A stretch of 12,119 nt of DNA from the NCBI GenBank assembly GCA_003132105.1, contig PKWS01000152.1:1861-13979 (forward strand), read 5' to 3'. Source of the stretch: Desulfosporosinus sp. Lineage in GTDB: Bacteria; Bacillota; Desulfitobacteriia; Desulfitobacteriales; Desulfitobacteriaceae. The notes below the pieces were generated by a model, which did not search any database, was not told the origin of the DNA, and saw only the letters and a list, made by a program, of their open reading frames with translations. Shown here piece after piece: positions 1-7,540 of the stretch. Position 1 is the stretch's first letter. Every line of letters starts with the position of its first letter. Both the position numbers and the translations under genes were made by a program.

Positions 1-96
1 TCTGAGTGTCCTCATTATTCTATTGAAATGCGCTTATCATATCGTTTATCTGGACAAAGTGGTTCATCAGGTGATATTGTAATTATCGGCAGGTAG
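1..96 (+). CDS. Possible C-terminal end of an unrecognised protein (5' end outside window)
   Basis: Frame 1 is open from the first base to a TAG at 94-96, giving 31 residues that end in SGSSGDIVIIGR. The stop lies 25 bases before the ribosome binding site of the next gene, a normal intergenic distance. I do not recognise the fragment, and a second frame is also open to about position 81, so the coding assignment is weak. If real, it would be the gene preceding parE on the same strand and possibly in the same transcript, since no terminator hairpin is visible between them. Confidence 0.3.
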   Translation, partial: SECPHYSIEMRLSYRLSGQSGSSGDIVIIGR

Positions 97-121
97 CCAT
101 TGGAAAAAAAGCGAATCGTTT

Positions 122-130
122 AAGGAGGTG
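122..130 (+). promoter_or_regulatory. Ribosome binding site that fixes the TTG start of parE
   Basis: AAGGAGGTG is close to a full anti-Shine-Dalgarno complement and ends 8 bases before a TTG codon at 139-141. The next in-frame methionine is residue 27, inside the conserved RPGMYIGS motif of the ATPase domain, which is too far in to be the start. The strong site therefore decides the TTG start. Confidence 0.8.
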
Positions 131-138
131 AACTGGTT

Positions 139-2052
139 TTGTCAGAAACACAATACAACGCAGAATCTATCCAGGTCTTAGAAGGATTGGAAGCCGTCCG
201 TAAACGTCCTGGTATGTATATAGGTTCCACCGGGAGTAGAGGGCTTCACCACCTTGCTTATGAAATTATCGACAATGCGATTGATGAGACAGGGATAGGA
301 TTTTGTGATCAAATCGCAGTTACTATTAACCTAGATGGATCGATAACGATCGAGGACAATGGGCGTGGGATTCCGGTTGACATTCATTCTGTCAAGAAAA
401 TAGCAGCTGTGCGCTTAGCTTTTGAGACGTTACATGCAGGAGGTAAATTTGGTGGGGATACCTATAAAACATCAGGAGGATTGCATGGCGTCGGAGCAAG
501 CGTGGTCAATGCCTTGTCTGTTTATTTAACCGTTGACATCAAGCGAAATGGTAAGCTTTATCGGGTAGAGTATATAAACGGTGGACAGCTCAAGTCTGAT
601 TTGCACGTCATTGGAAAAAAGGTTACTGGCACAGGAACAACCGTGGTTTTCAAACCAGATCCACTCATATTCAAAGAAACCACCATTTTTAAATATGATT
701 CCCTAAGAAGTCGTTTAATGGAGCTGTCTTTTCTCAATAACGGTCTAACCATTCTCCTTACTGACCTGCGTGGAGAAACAAAGTCCGAAAGCTTTTCTGC
801 AGAAAATGGAATTATTGGTTTCATTGATCACTTGAACAAATCAGCAAGTGTTTCGCCCGTACATAAAAAACCGATCTACTTTAAAGGCGAAAAAGATGAT
901 GTACTTGTGGAGTGTGCAATTCAATATAATGACGGAGATGATGAATCTCTGCACTCTTATGTCAACAATATCCCGACAGATGAGGGCGGAACTCATGAGT
1001 CAGGTTTCCGAACTGCGTTAACCAGAGTCTTCAATAATTACGGACGTAAAAACAATCTCTTCAAAAAAGATGAGAATCTGATCGGGGACGACCTTAAAGA
1101 CGGGTTGACGTGTGTACTATCACTTAAAGTTAAAGATCCTCAATTTGAGGGACAGACCAAGACGAAACTCTCCAATATGGAAGTGGAGGGAATCGTGCAG
1201 TCGCTAACTAACGAGGGGATCAGTCAATTCTTTGAGCAAAATTCTTCTTTAGCCAAAGACGTTATCAATCGGGCGTTGACAACCTGCCTCATAAGACTCG
1301 CAGCGAAGAAAGCCAAGGAGCTTAAAAAGAAGGCACGAGATGCCGAGGTTAAGGCACTCAGTGGTAAACTTGCGGCCTGTAGCGGGAAAGATAAATCACG
1401 TAATGAACTTTTCCTTGTCGAAGGGGACAGTGCAGGTGGTTCGGCCAAAATGGGGCGAGATCGACGATTTCAGGCCATTCTTCCTTTGCGGGGGAAGGTC
1501 ATTAACACTTACCGTGCTAAGATAGATAAGGTCTTAGGAAATGAAGAGATCAGGAGCATTATCACAGCCGTTGGCTCGGGTATCGGAAAAGAGTTTGATT
1601 TAGAGAAGGGTAATTATGCCCGTGTATGTATTATGACGGATGCTGACATTGACGGAGCGCACATCCGCTGTCTACTGTTAACTTTTTTCTACAGATATAT
1701 GAAACCACTTATTTTGAGTGGAAGGGTCTATATCGCTCAATCTCCTTTGTATAAAGTAGAGAAGGAACGAGGCAAAATTATTCGCTATGCTTTCAACGAT
1801 AACGAATTAAAGAAAGAACTCAAGGAATTAGGGAAAACGGCTAAAATCTCACGTTACAAAGGACTTGGTGAAATGAATCCAGAACAGCTTTGGGAAACAA
1901 CTCTGAATCCCGCCAATCGGCGCATGATTCAGGTGACGATCGATGATACTTTAGAAGCAGAGCGTAAGCTCAGAATCCTAATGAGTGAGCAAGTAGAGCC
2001 ACGGCGCGATTTTCTGATGGAGAATATTGTCTTTACGGACGATGATATGTAG
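139..2052 (+). CDS. parE: DNA topoisomerase IV subunit B (ParE; GyrB/ParE family ATPase)
   Basis: This is the ATPase and TOPRIM subunit of a type IIA topoisomerase, acting with the ParC-like protein encoded next. The 637 residues are full length for the compact ParE/GyrB form without insertions. GHKL ATPase signals are E42/N46 (EIIDNAIDE), D73 to P79 (DNGRGIP), the lid GGKFGG at 101-106 and SGGLHGVG at 112-119. The transducer QTK is at 339-341. TOPRIM residues are E428 in VEGDSAGG and D501/D503/D505 in the DADIDG motif, followed by YKGLGEM at 573-579 and the usual PRRDFL end. ILPLRGKVINT (447-457) favours ParE over GyrB. After DNAIDE the sequence reads TGIGFCD where the family usually has A-x-AG; N46, D49 and E50 are retained. 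It starts with TTG behind a strong ribosome binding site. parC follows after 25 bases. It could instead be annotated as a second GyrB; the enzyme family is certain, the ParE label less so. Confidence 0.85.
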   Translation: MSETQYNAESIQVLEGLEAVRKRPGMYIGSTGSRGLHHLAYEIIDNAIDETGIGFCDQIAVTINLDGSITIEDNGRGIPVDIHSVKKIAAVRLAFETLHAGGKFGGDTYKTSGGLHGVGASVVNALSVYLTVDIKRNGKLYRVEYINGGQLKSDLHVIGKKVTGTGTTVVFKPDPLIFKETTIFKYDSLRSRLMELSFLNNGLTILLTDLRGETKSESFSAENGIIGFIDHLNKSASVSPVHKKPIYFKGEKDDVLVECAIQYNDGDDESLHSYVNNIPTDEGGTHESGFRTALTRVFNNYGRKNNLFKKDENLIGDDLKDGLTCVLSLKVKDPQFEGQTKTKLSNMEVEGIVQSLTNEGISQFFEQNSSLAKDVINRALTTCLIRLAAKKAKELKKKARDAEVKALSGKLAACSGKDKSRNELFLVEGDSAGGSAKMGRDRRFQAILPLRGKVINTYRAKIDKVLGNEEIRSIITAVGSGIGKEFDLEKGNYARVCIMTDADIDGAHIRCLLLTFFYRYMKPLILSGRVYIAQSPLYKVEKERGKIIRYAFNDNELKKELKELGKTAKISRYKGLGEMNPEQLWETTLNPANRRMIQVTIDDTLEAERKLRILMSEQVEPRRDFLMENIVFTDDDM

Positions 2053-2077
2053 AAAATTTGGGGGGAGATAATACCCG

Positions 2078-4498
2078 ATGAGTATTACGGAAGATAATAT
2101 TATTCAGCGTCCACTTGAAGACGTCTTACCAGAAGCGTTCTTGGGTTATTCCAAACATGTTATATTGCAGCGGGCTGTTCCCGATGTTAGAGACGGGCTT
2201 AAGCCGGTTCATCGCAGAATTCTTTATTCCATGGACGAAATTGGGATGCACACGGATAAGCCGTACAGCAAGTCAGCTCGCCTGGTAGGAGACTGTATGG
2301 GAAAATACCATCCCCATGGTGACTCGTCCATTTATGATTCTGCGGTTCGTATGGCCCAACCTTGGGCAACAAGATATCCTATGGTAGATGGCCAGGGGAA
2401 TTTCGGCTCAATCGATGGAGATAATGCTGCAGCGATGCGTTACACGGAAATGAGAATGACGCATTTATCCCAACTAATGACTCAAGATATCGAGAAGAAT
2501 ACGGTTCTTTTTAAATTAAACTATGATCAACGGCTGAAAGAACCTGTCGTTCTCCCAAGCCCTTTTCCTAACCTCTTAGTCAACGGAGGGTCCGGAATTG
2601 CCGTCGGTATGATGTCTAATATGCCCCCCCATAATTTGCGGGAAGTCGTAACCGGTGTGATCCTGCAAATAGATAATCCTCGGATTACGGTCGATGAGCT
2701 CATGGAAAAGGTGAGTGGGCCGGACTTCCCTACAGGTGGATTGATTATCGGGACAGAGGGTATTGTTAATGCGTTTAAAACCGGACGCGGAAAAGTGACG
2801 ATGCGTGGTAAGGCGATGATCGAACTAGGTAAAAATGGCAAAAGCCTAATCGTAATTACCGAGATTCCATATCAAGTTAATAAATCAACACTGGCTGCAA
2901 AGATCGAAACGTTGGCAGATTTGAATAAGATTGAGGGAATAAGCGAGGTCAGGGATGAATCCGATCGGGAAGGAATTCGACTTGTCGTTGAATGCCGAAA
3001 AGATGCCAATCCTCAGGCCATTTTACGCCTTATTTATAAACATACCCAGATGGAAGATACCTTTGGTATTATCAACTTAGTCATCACGGCAGAAGGTACT
3101 CCAAAGGTCCTTGGGCTTAAAGAAATCAACGCAGCTTTCATTAAACATCGAAGAATCGTTGTCACGAAACGGACGGAATTTGATTTAGAAAAGGCTCGCT
3201 TAAAGGCCCATATTCTTGAGGGCTTAGTGATTGCCATCAATAACCTTGATGAAGTGATAGTCCTTATTCGGGCCAGTAAGACCCCTTCTATAGCCAAGGC
3301 TGCACTTATAACTCGTTTTGAACTGTCCGAGATTCAAGCACAGGCCATTTTAGATATGAGGCTGCAAAACTTAACGAACTTTGAATTGGATGGTATTAAG
3401 AAGGAACATGCGGAGGCCTTGAAACTCATTGCTGAGTTAGAAAGTATCCTGGCGGATGTGAACAAGGTTTACGAGATCATCAAGAAGGAACTCAGAGACA
3501 TTGCCGATAAGTACGGAGATGATCGGCGTACGCTCATTCTGCCCGAGGAAATGAGGGATCAACTTGATCTAAGTTCCTTTTCGGAACCTGAAAGTCTCAT
3601 CGAAGTCATGCTCACATCGAATGGGTTTATTAAAAGGATGCCTCATCAAACAAAGAAAAACAAAGCAAATGCCCTAATATGTGCTTTCAAGGATGGAGAT
3701 ACCTTAACGGAGAGGATTACTTGCAGCGATAGGGATACGCTTTATTTCTTTACTCATACTGGGAAATTCTACAGTATTAATGCGAAAACCGTTCCAGAAG
3801 CAAGGAATAAAGATAAAGGAGGCCCCTTAACTAATTTATTTCCGTTGCCTTTAGGAGAAAAAATAGTCTCTACCCTTCCCATCAAAGATGCGTCAGATAC
3901 GTTATTTTTCGTATTTGTCACGAGGGATGGACAGGTCATGCGGAGTCCTGCAAATGATTTTGTAAACTCTCACTCATCGGAAGCCATGGGGCTAAAAGAG
4001 GGTGATGAACTGGTCAAAGTGTTCTTGGCCGATAGCCAAGAGGAATTATTCCTCGTCACACGTCAAGGGCAAGCCATACGGTACCAGGAAACGCAAATCA
4101 ACCCAATGGGACGTAAATCACGCGGTGTCAAAGGGATAGCTTTAGGCAATGAAGATTGGATTGTAGATGCGTTGTTACTGACCAGTTCAGAGGGAAATTC
4201 TTTGGGGGATTTAGTGACGGTGACTGAACGAGGATTCATAAAACGCACATCGTTTAAAGAATACAAACCTCAAGGCCGGGCAGGAAAAGGAATTGCGATC
4301 GGTAAGATAGACTCAGTAGGCACAGGCTTTCTCATGGGTGTTACCCACCGTAACAATGATGACGTGTTATATATCATACAAGGTAGCGGCACCGTAACCC
4401 AAATTGAGATGAAGAACGTTAAAGCAGAGTCCCGGGCAAAAGCTGGAGTTCAATGGGTCCCTGTTCTGCTGAATGATTACGCGATTAGAATTATATAG
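2078..4498 (+). CDS. parC: DNA topoisomerase IV subunit A (ParC; GyrA-like)
   Basis: This is the DNA breakage-reunion and DNA-wrapping subunit that pairs with the preceding ParE. The 806 residues are full length. The catalytic arginine-tyrosine pair is R121/Y122 in AAMRYTE. The quinolone-determining loop GDSSIYD puts S83 and D87 at the same numbers as wild-type E. coli GyrA, predicting no classical resistance change there. The coiled-coil arm and gate follow (ILDMRLQNLTNFEL onward), then a beta-pinwheel C-terminal domain from about residue 505. The core is GyrA-like (YPMVDGQGNFGSIDGD at 100-115; PMGRKSRGVKGIAL in the pinwheel). However, the blade-1 position of the GyrA box (QRRGGKG) reads TKKNKANA (525-532). 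One box-like QGRAGKG lies at 732-738 in a later blade. Loss of the blade-1 box supports topoisomerase IV over gyrase. ATG follows a G-rich ribosome binding site at 2060-2067. A GyrA label would be a defensible alternative. Confidence 0.82.
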   Translation: MSITEDNIIQRPLEDVLPEAFLGYSKHVILQRAVPDVRDGLKPVHRRILYSMDEIGMHTDKPYSKSARLVGDCMGKYHPHGDSSIYDSAVRMAQPWATRYPMVDGQGNFGSIDGDNAAAMRYTEMRMTHLSQLMTQDIEKNTVLFKLNYDQRLKEPVVLPSPFPNLLVNGGSGIAVGMMSNMPPHNLREVVTGVILQIDNPRITVDELMEKVSGPDFPTGGLIIGTEGIVNAFKTGRGKVTMRGKAMIELGKNGKSLIVITEIPYQVNKSTLAAKIETLADLNKIEGISEVRDESDREGIRLVVECRKDANPQAILRLIYKHTQMEDTFGIINLVITAEGTPKVLGLKEINAAFIKHRRIVVTKRTEFDLEKARLKAHILEGLVIAINNLDEVIVLIRASKTPSIAKAALITRFELSEIQAQAILDMRLQNLTNFELDGIKKEHAEALKLIAELESILADVNKVYEIIKKELRDIADKYGDDRRTLILPEEMRDQLDLSSFSEPESLIEVMLTSNGFIKRMPHQTKKNKANALICAFKDGDTLTERITCSDRDTLYFFTHTGKFYSINAKTVPEARNKDKGGPLTNLFPLPLGEKIVSTLPIKDASDTLFFVFVTRDGQVMRSPANDFVNSHSSEAMGLKEGDELVKVFLADSQEELFLVTRQGQAIRYQETQINPMGRKSRGVKGIALGNEDWIVDALLLTSSEGNSLGDLVTVTERGFIKRTSFKEYKPQGRAGKGIAIGKIDSVGTGFLMGVTHRNNDDVLYIIQGSGTVTQIEMKNVKAESRAKAGVQWVPVLLNDYAIRII

Positions 4499-4577
4499 GT
4501 AGACGTAAAATATTGAATAAAGAAGTTACCGAAACAACATAATAAAACAAAGCGGGCTAAAGTGGGAGGTATTAGAA

Positions 4578-4850
4578 ATGGAGATTTTTGATATTGCGGT
4601 TGACGGGTCAAGTTTTGATGAGGAATATAACTTTAACAATTATGCGTTAACTCTAGTCTTGAAAGATGATGAAGCAGAAAGAACTGTTAGAGCAAATTTG
4701 CGTCATTATCCTGCAGAAAACGACTGGGACCTCAATCCAATCTTTTACGAATACTCTGAGGTCGAAAAACAAATTATGATTGATCAAATAATCCATAATG
4801 ACAATTTTAAATCAGCGTTCGAGAACATAGAGAACCGTTTGGAAGGATAG
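4578..4850 (+). CDS. Small acidic hypothetical protein downstream of parC
   Basis: I do not recognise a family for this 90-residue protein. ATG sits 7 bases after GGGAGGT (4564-4570), a good ribosome binding site, so it is very likely translated. It is strongly acidic: 21 Asp/Glu against 7 Lys/Arg. There is no signal peptide, membrane segment, cysteine or metal-binding motif. The first half looks like alternating beta strands (EIFDIAVDG, YALTLVLKDD, RTVRANLRHY). The second half looks helical (EVEKQIMIDQIIHND, FKSAFENIENRLE). It starts 79 bases after parC on the same strand, with no terminator between them and a terminator just after it, so it probably shares the parEC transcript. A regulatory or DNA-mimic role near the topoisomerase is possible but is speculation from charge and position alone. 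Confidence 0.75.
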   Translation: MEIFDIAVDGSSFDEEYNFNNYALTLVLKDDEAERTVRANLRHYPAENDWDLNPIFYEYSEVEKQIMIDQIIHNDNFKSAFENIENRLEG

Positions 4851-4893
4851 GTCGATCGATTTGGGATGAAATAATCAGGCGCACGTAGTATTT

Positions 4894-4925
4894 AACCTCC
4901 TGCAAAACTGTAGGGGGTTTTTCTT
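4894..4925 (+). terminator. Rho-independent terminator of the parE-parC-orf90 unit
   Basis: An 11-bp stem (4894-4904 with 4909-4919, including two G-U pairs) encloses a 4-base AAAC loop. It runs directly into a T-rich tail at 4918-4925. It lies 43 bases after the stop of the small acidic gene and before the cyd promoter, so it separates the topoisomerase unit from the cytochrome bd unit. Confidence 0.88.
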
Positions 4926-4970
4926 TATGCCTCTTATTAGGAGCGTAAGCTATAGGGTGCTAAATATACC

Positions 4971-5002
4971 AATTATAGATATTGACTATTTAATCTATAA
5001 TT
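4971..5002. repeat. Perfect 10-bp inverted repeat over the cyd promoter (candidate operator)
   Basis: AATTATAGAT at 4971-4980 is mirrored exactly by ATCTATAATT at 4993-5002, with a 12-base spacer. The arm centres are 22 bases apart, about two helical turns, which suits a dimeric regulator on one face of the DNA. The -35 hexamer lies in the spacer and the right arm fills most of the -35/-10 gap, so a bound protein would block RNA polymerase. It lies upstream of the predicted transcript start and so cannot act as an RNA hairpin of this transcript. It does not match the Rex, FNR, CcpA or ResD sites known to me. Part of its symmetry could reflect A+T richness. Confidence 0.55.
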
Positions 5003-5010
5003 AGTATAAT
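4982..5010 (+). promoter_or_regulatory. Sigma-A type promoter of the cyd operon
   Basis: TTGACT at 4982-4987 and TATAAT at 5005-5010 are separated by exactly 17 bases: five of six consensus bases at -35 and a perfect -10. The predicted transcription start is near 5017, giving a leader of about 80 bases before cydA. The near-consensus strength suggests that control is by repression, consistent with the inverted repeat that overlaps the -35 element. Confidence 0.82.
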
Positions 5011-5032
5011 AACAAATAAGAAGTTAATCTAT
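4990..5032 (+). repeat. 9-bp direct repeat TTAATCTAT at the cyd promoter and early leader
   Basis: TTAATCTAT occurs at 4990-4998 and again at 5024-5032, 34 bases apart. The first copy overlaps the right arm of the 10-bp inverted repeat. The second lies just after the predicted transcription start. With the left arm, this makes three ATCTAT hexamers (4975-4980 reversed, 4993-4998 and 5027-5032), a pattern compatible with several half-sites of one regulator. The background is A+T rich, so chance contributes. Confidence 0.4.
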
Positions 5033-5097
5033 CTTATATTTCTTTCATATCTAAGAGAGGGAAGCAACGAGAAGAAAGAGAGGGGAATGAACCTTAT

Positions 5098-6486
5098 ATG
5101 ACCGAACTTATATTATCCAGATTACAATTTGCGGTGATTACGTCTTATCATTTCTTGTTCGTGCCATTGACACTGGGGCTGTCAGTCTTGGTTGCGATGA
5201 TGGAGACTTGGTATGTGCGGACTGGAAATGAAACGTACAAAAAAATGACTAAGTTTTGGGGAAAATTATTTCTAATTAACTTTGCCATGGGTGTCGTGAC
5301 TGGATTAGTCCAAGAGTTCCAATTTGGAATGAACTGGTCTGAGTATTCAAGATTTGTCGGAGATATTTTTGGAGCACCTTTGGCCATTGAGGCCTTAGTA
5401 GCCTTCTTTTTAGAATCTACGTTCATAGGCGTTTGGGTTTTTGGATGGGATAAATTGCCCAAAAAAGTACATGCCCTGAGTATTTGGTTAGTGGCCATCG
5501 CCACTAACTTATCCGCACTTTGGATTTTGATTGCCAACTCCTTCATGCAAGAACCTGTCGGGTATATTCTGCGAAATGGCCGGGCGGAGATGACCGATTT
5601 CATTGCCTTAATTACTAATCCTCATATTTTTTATCAGTTTCCGCATACCGTACTTAGTGGATTTGTAACCGCGGCGTTCTTTGTCATGGGAATTAGTGCT
5701 TACCATATACTGAAAAAGAACCATCTGGACGTTTTTCACCGTTCCTTCCACATTGCAGTGATTTTTGGGTTAATCAGTGCCCTCGGAGTTGCAGGAGTAG
5801 GGCACTTACAAGCAATGCATCTTGTACAAACACAACCCATGAAAATGGCTGCAGTTGAAGCACATTGGGATACTGAAAATCCGGCTGGTTTATCGTTATT
5901 TGCCTCTATTGATGAAAAGGGACAGAAAAACAACTCTGAGTTCAAAATTCCTGGCATGTTGAGCTTCCTTTCATACAATAGTTTTACGGGAGAAGTTAAG
6001 GGAATTCATGAGCTTCAGGCTGCTGCAGTTCAGCAATATGGACCAGGCAACTATGTTCCACAGGTAACTTCTTTGTTCTGGAGTTTTAGGATTATGCTAC
6101 TGGCTGGAATGTGGTTAGTGTTGATTCCGCTCCTCGGACTTTACTTCTATAAGTCGAATCGCTTAGACCAAAAGACTTGGTTCTTAAAAATTGTGCTTTG
6201 GACAATTCCCATACCCTATATTGCGAATACCGTGGGTTGGTATATGGCTGAAGTCGGACGTATGCCTTGGATCGTTTATGGATTGCAAAAAGTAGATGCA
6301 GGTCTGTCCACCTCAGTTTCCGCACTATCTATACTGATCACTTTTGTCGGCTTCACCCTCATTTATGGCGTCTTGGCGGTAGCAGACGTTTACCTCTTGC
6401 TCAAGTTTATTAAGAAGGGTCCGGAAGAGGTTAACACGGAAGAATCGCTGAGAAGTAGAATAAAGGGGGCGTCGTTATGGACTTGA
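5098..6486 (+). CDS. cydA: Cytochrome bd quinol oxidase subunit I (CydA)
   Basis: This integral membrane subunit carries the haems and the quinol site of cytochrome bd, which reduces oxygen to water with electrons from membrane quinol. The 462 residues match the short Firmicutes form. Landmarks with E. coli equivalents: H18 (H19, high-spin haem), E98 and E106 (E99, E107), H183 and M333 (H186, M393, haem b558 axial ligands), K249 and E254 in QPMKMAAVEAHW (K252, E257, quinol loop), and E385 and R388 in AEVGRMPW (E445, R448). All expected residues are present. The periplasmic Q-loop region (about 244-325) lacks the long insertion of the E. coli enzyme. The ATG is preceded by a purine-rich leader, with GAGGGG at 5080-5085 at a rather long 12-base spacing. 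The 3' end overlaps cydB by 10 bases. It is the first gene of the cyd operon. Confidence 0.97.
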   Translation: MTELILSRLQFAVITSYHFLFVPLTLGLSVLVAMMETWYVRTGNETYKKMTKFWGKLFLINFAMGVVTGLVQEFQFGMNWSEYSRFVGDIFGAPLAIEALVAFFLESTFIGVWVFGWDKLPKKVHALSIWLVAIATNLSALWILIANSFMQEPVGYILRNGRAEMTDFIALITNPHIFYQFPHTVLSGFVTAAFFVMGISAYHILKKNHLDVFHRSFHIAVIFGLISALGVAGVGHLQAMHLVQTQPMKMAAVEAHWDTENPAGLSLFASIDEKGQKNNSEFKIPGMLSFLSYNSFTGEVKGIHELQAAAVQQYGPGNYVPQVTSLFWSFRIMLLAGMWLVLIPLLGLYFYKSNRLDQKTWFLKIVLWTIPIPYIANTVGWYMAEVGRMPWIVYGLQKVDAGLSTSVSALSILITFVGFTLIYGVLAVADVYLLLKFIKKGPEEVNTEESLRSRIKGASLWT

Positions 6487-7487
6487 ACTTGAACATCCTC
6501 TGGTTCATACTCATTACCGTCTTGTTTGTCGGATTCTTTTTTCTGGAAGGATTTGACTTTGGAGTTGGAATTCTGCTTCCTTTCCTAGGGAAAAATGATT
6601 CAGAACGTCGAGTAATCATCAATACCATCGGACCGGTCTGGGACGGGAATGAGGTCTGGTTGATTACGGCCGGTGGAGCGATGTTTGCGGCTTTTCCTAA
6701 TTGGTACGCAACTTTGTTCAGTGGTTTCTATCTCGCCTTGTTTCTGGTGTTGGTAGCATTAATTATCCGTGGCGTTGCCTTTGAATTTCGCAGCAGCGAC
6801 AGCAGTCCCCGTTGGCGAAATACATGGGATTGGATGATCTTCACTGGTAGTTTCCTGTCCGCTCTTCTATGGGGCGTCGCTATGACGAATATAGTTAAGG
6901 GAGTACCGATTGATGCCAAAATGCAATACGTGGGGACCTTCTTCACACTACTCAATCCTTATGCTATCGTTGGCGGTCTAACTACACTGCTGGTTTTCAT
7001 TCTTCACGGTGCCTTGTATCTTAACTTAAAGACTACAGGTGAGATGGCTGAGCGGGCGTCGAAGACCGCTCAGAAGATTGCATTGGTTGCCATCCCGGTT
7101 GTTCTCCTGTTTGCGGGATTGACCTATTTTCAAACAGATCTGTTCGCTAATCTTGGAGCTGGTATTACTCTGCTAGGATCTGGAGTAACCCTTATTCTCG
7201 CCTATGTTTTGATACGCTCTCGTAAGGGGGGCTGGGCTTTTATTTTCAATGGTTTGACTATTCTCCTGTTTACCGTAGCCTTGTTCTGGGGACTCTTCCC
7301 ACGCGTGATGGTTTCTAGTTTGAATCCGCAATGGAGTCTAACCATCTATAATGCCTCATCCAGCCCGTATACGCTGAAAATTATGACGATCATTGCCCTG
7401 ACTATGGTCCCGATCGTTCTTCTGTACCAGGGATGGACCTATTGGGTCTTTCGCAAACGCGTTACAGAAAAAGACCTTCACTATTAA
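6477..7487 (+). CDS. cydB: Cytochrome bd quinol oxidase subunit II (CydB)
   Basis: This is the second membrane subunit of cytochrome bd, which forms the heterodimer with CydA and contributes to the proton or oxygen path. At 336 residues it is the usual Firmicutes length, shorter than the E. coli protein. Family motifs in order: GFDFGVG at 25-31 (D27), WDGNEVW at 55-61 (D56), RGVAFEFR at 98-105, WDWMIFTGSF at 117-126, the NPYAIVGGLTTL segment at 160-171, and YNASSSPYTLK at 291-301. Hydrophobic segments throughout fit the roughly nine-helix topology. The ATG lies inside the last codons of cydA, 7 bases after AAAGGGGG (6462-6469), which indicates translational coupling and equal synthesis of the two subunits. 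Confidence 0.97.
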   Translation: MDLNLNILWFILITVLFVGFFFLEGFDFGVGILLPFLGKNDSERRVIINTIGPVWDGNEVWLITAGGAMFAAFPNWYATLFSGFYLALFLVLVALIIRGVAFEFRSSDSSPRWRNTWDWMIFTGSFLSALLWGVAMTNIVKGVPIDAKMQYVGTFFTLLNPYAIVGGLTTLLVFILHGALYLNLKTTGEMAERASKTAQKIALVAIPVVLLFAGLTYFQTDLFANLGAGITLLGSGVTLILAYVLIRSRKGGWAFIFNGLTILLFTVALFWGLFPRVMVSSLNPQWSLTIYNASSSPYTLKIMTIIALTMVPIVLLYQGWTYWVFRKRVTEKDLHY

Positions 7488-7500
7488 GTTAGTATCCTTT

Positions 7501-7540
7501 AGAATGAAGGGGCAAGATAAGTCTTGCCCCTTCATTCTTT
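7501..7540 (+). terminator. Perfect 17-bp hairpin between cydB and cydD: partial terminator or attenuator
   Basis: Positions 7501-7517 pair perfectly with 7522-7538 around a 4-base TAAG loop. The inner part is a GC-rich stem (GGGGCAAGA/TCTTGCCCC). The outer 3' arm and following bases, TTCATTCTTT, are 7/10 T, and the 5' arm AGAATGAA is A-rich, as in bidirectional terminators. There is no longer uninterrupted T tract, so termination may be incomplete. The hairpin starts 13 bases after cydB stops and ends 6 bases before the cydD ribosome binding site. It could lower cydDC expression relative to cydAB or protect the 3' end of cydAB mRNA. No separate promoter for cydD was seen. Confidence 0.65.

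Noticed and set aside
23..50. TTGAAA ... TTTATC as a promoter for parE
   Set aside because: The -10 match is poor and it lies inside a possible upstream coding frame; not supportable.
2624..2630. Run of seven C in parC as a possible phase-variation site
   Set aside because: It encodes the conserved NMPPHN motif of an essential-type enzyme in frame, so it is explained by codon choice; at most a sequencing-error hotspot.
4513..4543. TTGAAT ... CATAAT as a separate promoter for the small acidic gene
   Set aside because: The 19-base spacing and the mismatched hexamers make it weak; read-through from parC explains expression adequately.
139..4850. Toxin-antitoxin, phage or defence island interpretation of the topoisomerase region
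   Set aside because: The genes are full-length housekeeping-type topoisomerase subunits, and no integrase, repeats or base-composition shift are apparent.
4851..4893. Possible small RNA or gene between the acidic gene and the terminator
   Set aside because: Only a short TCGATCGA palindrome and the terminator stem are present; too short and no start with a ribosome binding site.
5148..5603. 151-codon open frame on the minus strand inside cydA
   Set aside because: It is antisense to highly conserved CydA coding sequence, has no good ribosome binding site and no recognisable protein character; a shadow frame.
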